NCBI GenBank assembly: GCA_036511595.1 | Contig: DATCBY010000071.1 | Location: 1 to 7,031 of the forward strand | Length of the DNA: 7,031 nucleotides | Direction: 5' to 3' | From: DASZQY01 sp036511595 | GTDB lineage: Bacteria; Pseudomonadota; Alphaproteobacteria; Rhizobiales; Kaistiaceae | Shown here: piece by piece, positions 6,331-7,031 of the stretch | How the letters are laid out: the number at the start of each line of letters is the position of its first letter | Numbering within the stretch: the first letter of the stretch is position 1 | Notes under the pieces: generated by a model | Told to the model about the DNA's origin: nothing | The model's input: the letters and a program-made list of their open reading frames with translations, nothing else | Database searches by the model: none | Made by a program: the position numbers and the translations under genes

Positions 6331-6888
6331 GTGACCGACAGTCAGGCCGCCCTCGTCGAATACCTTGCCCGCGCCGCAAAGGGCGACCGGAATGCGTTCC
6401 GGCTGCTTTATGAGCGCACAGCCCCGAAACTCTTGGCGTCCGCCCGACGTATCCTTGGTAGTGGTTCGGGGGCGGAGGATGCGATGCAGGAAGCTTACGT
6501 CCGCATCTGGCGGCATGCCGGCGACTTCGATCCAGGGATCGCCTCGCCGGTCGCGTGGATGACGACCATTGCTCGCCACGCCGCGATCGATATGGCGCGC
6601 AGCGGCCCCGAGAGGGTGTCGTCCGCGTCGGAAACTTTCGATGCCGAGCTGTCCGAGCGCCTCGCCTCGCCGTTGGCGGGCGGGGATCCTCTGGCAAGTT
6701 CGCGGCTGTCCAGTTGCCTCGGCAAGCTCGAGGCGGACAGGCGGGGCATGCTGGTTCTGGCCTACTGCTACGGCTGGAGCCGCGATGAACTCGCCGATCG
6801 CTTTGCGAAGCCGGTGGCGACCGTGAAGACAATTCTGCGACGCAGTTTGGCAGTGTTGAAGGAATGCCTCGGTGGCAATGAGCGTTGA
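6331..6888 (+). CDS. ECF (extracytoplasmic function) RNA polymerase sigma factor, SigK/RskA-associated type
   Basis: This is an alternative group IV sigma factor that directs RNA polymerase to a small stress regulon when released from its anti-sigma factor. The 185-residue protein has the usual two-domain ECF layout. Sigma-2 spans about 23-92, including AEDAMQEAYVRIWRHAGDFDP at 48-68 (region 2.2, core binding) and the following region 2.3-2.4 with WMTTIARHAAIDMAR. A linker of about 30 residues follows. Sigma-4 spans about 127-178, ending in the DNA-recognition helix-turn-helix (SRDELADRFAKPVATVKTILRRSLAVLKECL). There is no long C-terminal extension. The start is GTG at 6331: an in-frame TAG at 6313 lies six codons upstream and no other start intervenes. 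The Shine-Dalgarno is poor (only CGGA just before it), which hints at low basal translation. The stop overlaps the start of the anti-sigma gene, as expected for a coupled pair. The inducing signal and target promoter cannot be read from this sequence. Confidence 0.93.
   Translation: MTDSQAALVEYLARAAKGDRNAFRLLYERTAPKLLASARRILGSGSGAEDAMQEAYVRIWRHAGDFDPGIASPVAWMTTIARHAAIDMARSGPERVSSASETFDAELSERLASPLAGGDPLASSRLSSCLGKLEADRRGMLVLAYCYGWSRDELADRFAKPVATVKTILRRSLAVLKECLGGNER
6858..6863 (+). promoter_or_regulatory. Ribosome binding site for the anti-sigma gene, inside the sigma gene
   Basis: GAAGGA (6858-6863) lies 8 nt before GTG 6872 and 14 nt before ATG 6878, in frame with each other. The spacing favours the GTG; codon preference favours the ATG. 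The choice changes the protein by only two residues. Confidence 0.5.
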
Positions 6889-7031
6889 AGACAGGGAAGC
6901 CCTGGCGGGCGAATATGTGCTCGGCACGCTTGACGCCAATGAGCGTCGCGCGGCCGAAGCCCGTATGGCATCCGACGGTGATTTCCGCGCCGCCGTCGCC
7001 GAATGGGAGCGCCAGCTGCAGCCGCTCGCCG
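6872..7031 (+). CDS. N-terminal part of an RskA-type anti-sigma factor, 3' end outside window
   Basis: The frame opens with GTG 6872 (or ATG 6878) and is still open at the right edge, giving about 53 residues. It overlaps the end of the sigma gene by 17 (or 11) nt. The visible sequence EALAGEYVLGTLDANERRAA, followed by EARMASDGDFRAAVAEWERQLQPLA, is characteristic of the cytoplasmic anti-sigma domain of RskA/anti-sigma-K family proteins. In this family the domain holds the cognate sigma factor, and a single transmembrane helix and periplasmic domain follow; those parts would be beyond the window. No zinc-binding HxxxCxxC signature is visible in this part, so it does not look like a ZAS/ChrR-type anti-sigma. 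The gene should be co-transcribed and translationally coupled with the upstream sigma factor and keep it inactive at the inner membrane until a signal is received. Confidence 0.88.
   Translation, partial: MAMSVEDREALAGEYVLGTLDANERRAAEARMASDGDFRAAVAEWERQLQPLA

Noticed and set aside
6304..6939. 211-codon - strand ORF opposite the sigma factor
   Set aside because: Antisense shadow; the + strand protein has clear ECF sigma-2 and sigma-4 domains and a coupled anti-sigma gene.
1..7031. CRISPR array, insertion sequence, tRNA, integrase or toxin-antitoxin module
   Set aside because: No direct repeat array, terminal inverted repeats, tRNA-like fold or matching protein motif was found by reading both strands.

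Overview
The window is GC-rich DNA with long antisense shadow ORFs. The protein sequences are typical of Alphaproteobacteria, most likely Hyphomicrobiales (Rhizobiales). That placement rests on the style of the RND adaptor (its MASRTFTPSR-type N-terminus resembles proteins I recall from the Rhodopseudomonas/Bradyrhizobium group) and of the ECF sigma/anti-sigma pair. It is an inference, not a database result.

Layout, left to right. Positions 3-212 (+) hold the C-terminal end of a protein that looks like the FCD ligand-binding domain of a GntR-family regulator. It ends 15 nt from the convergent hldE gene (228-1679, -), a full-length bifunctional heptose-7-phosphate kinase / heptose-1-phosphate adenylyltransferase for LPS inner-core precursor synthesis. 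Upstream of hldE, after a 106-nt spacer with hairpin-forming and C-rich sequence, lies a two-gene RND efflux operon read on the - strand: the periplasmic adaptor (4938-6050) and the inner-membrane RND permease (1786-4941). Their stop and start codons overlap (ATGA). No outer-membrane channel gene is in view. A 280-nt intergenic region (6051-6330) separates this operon from a divergent + strand pair: an ECF sigma factor (6331-6888) and the first ~50 residues of its overlapping RskA-type anti-sigma factor (from 6872 or 6878, cut by the window edge).

How the genes may work together. The adaptor and permease should form a proton-driven envelope efflux pump that needs an outer-membrane partner encoded elsewhere. 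HldE acts in the cytoplasm on ADP-heptose supply. The ECF/anti-sigma pair is a membrane-linked stress switch. The shared intergenic region carries a perfect 7-3-7 inverted repeat, a 10-bp perfect palindrome, a candidate promoter for the efflux operon and two outward-facing GGAAAAT heptamers. Control of the pump by the sigma factor or by a repressor is therefore a reasonable but unproven hypothesis. I see no mobile element, CRISPR array, RNA gene or clearly novel system; the most interesting part is the divergent control region.
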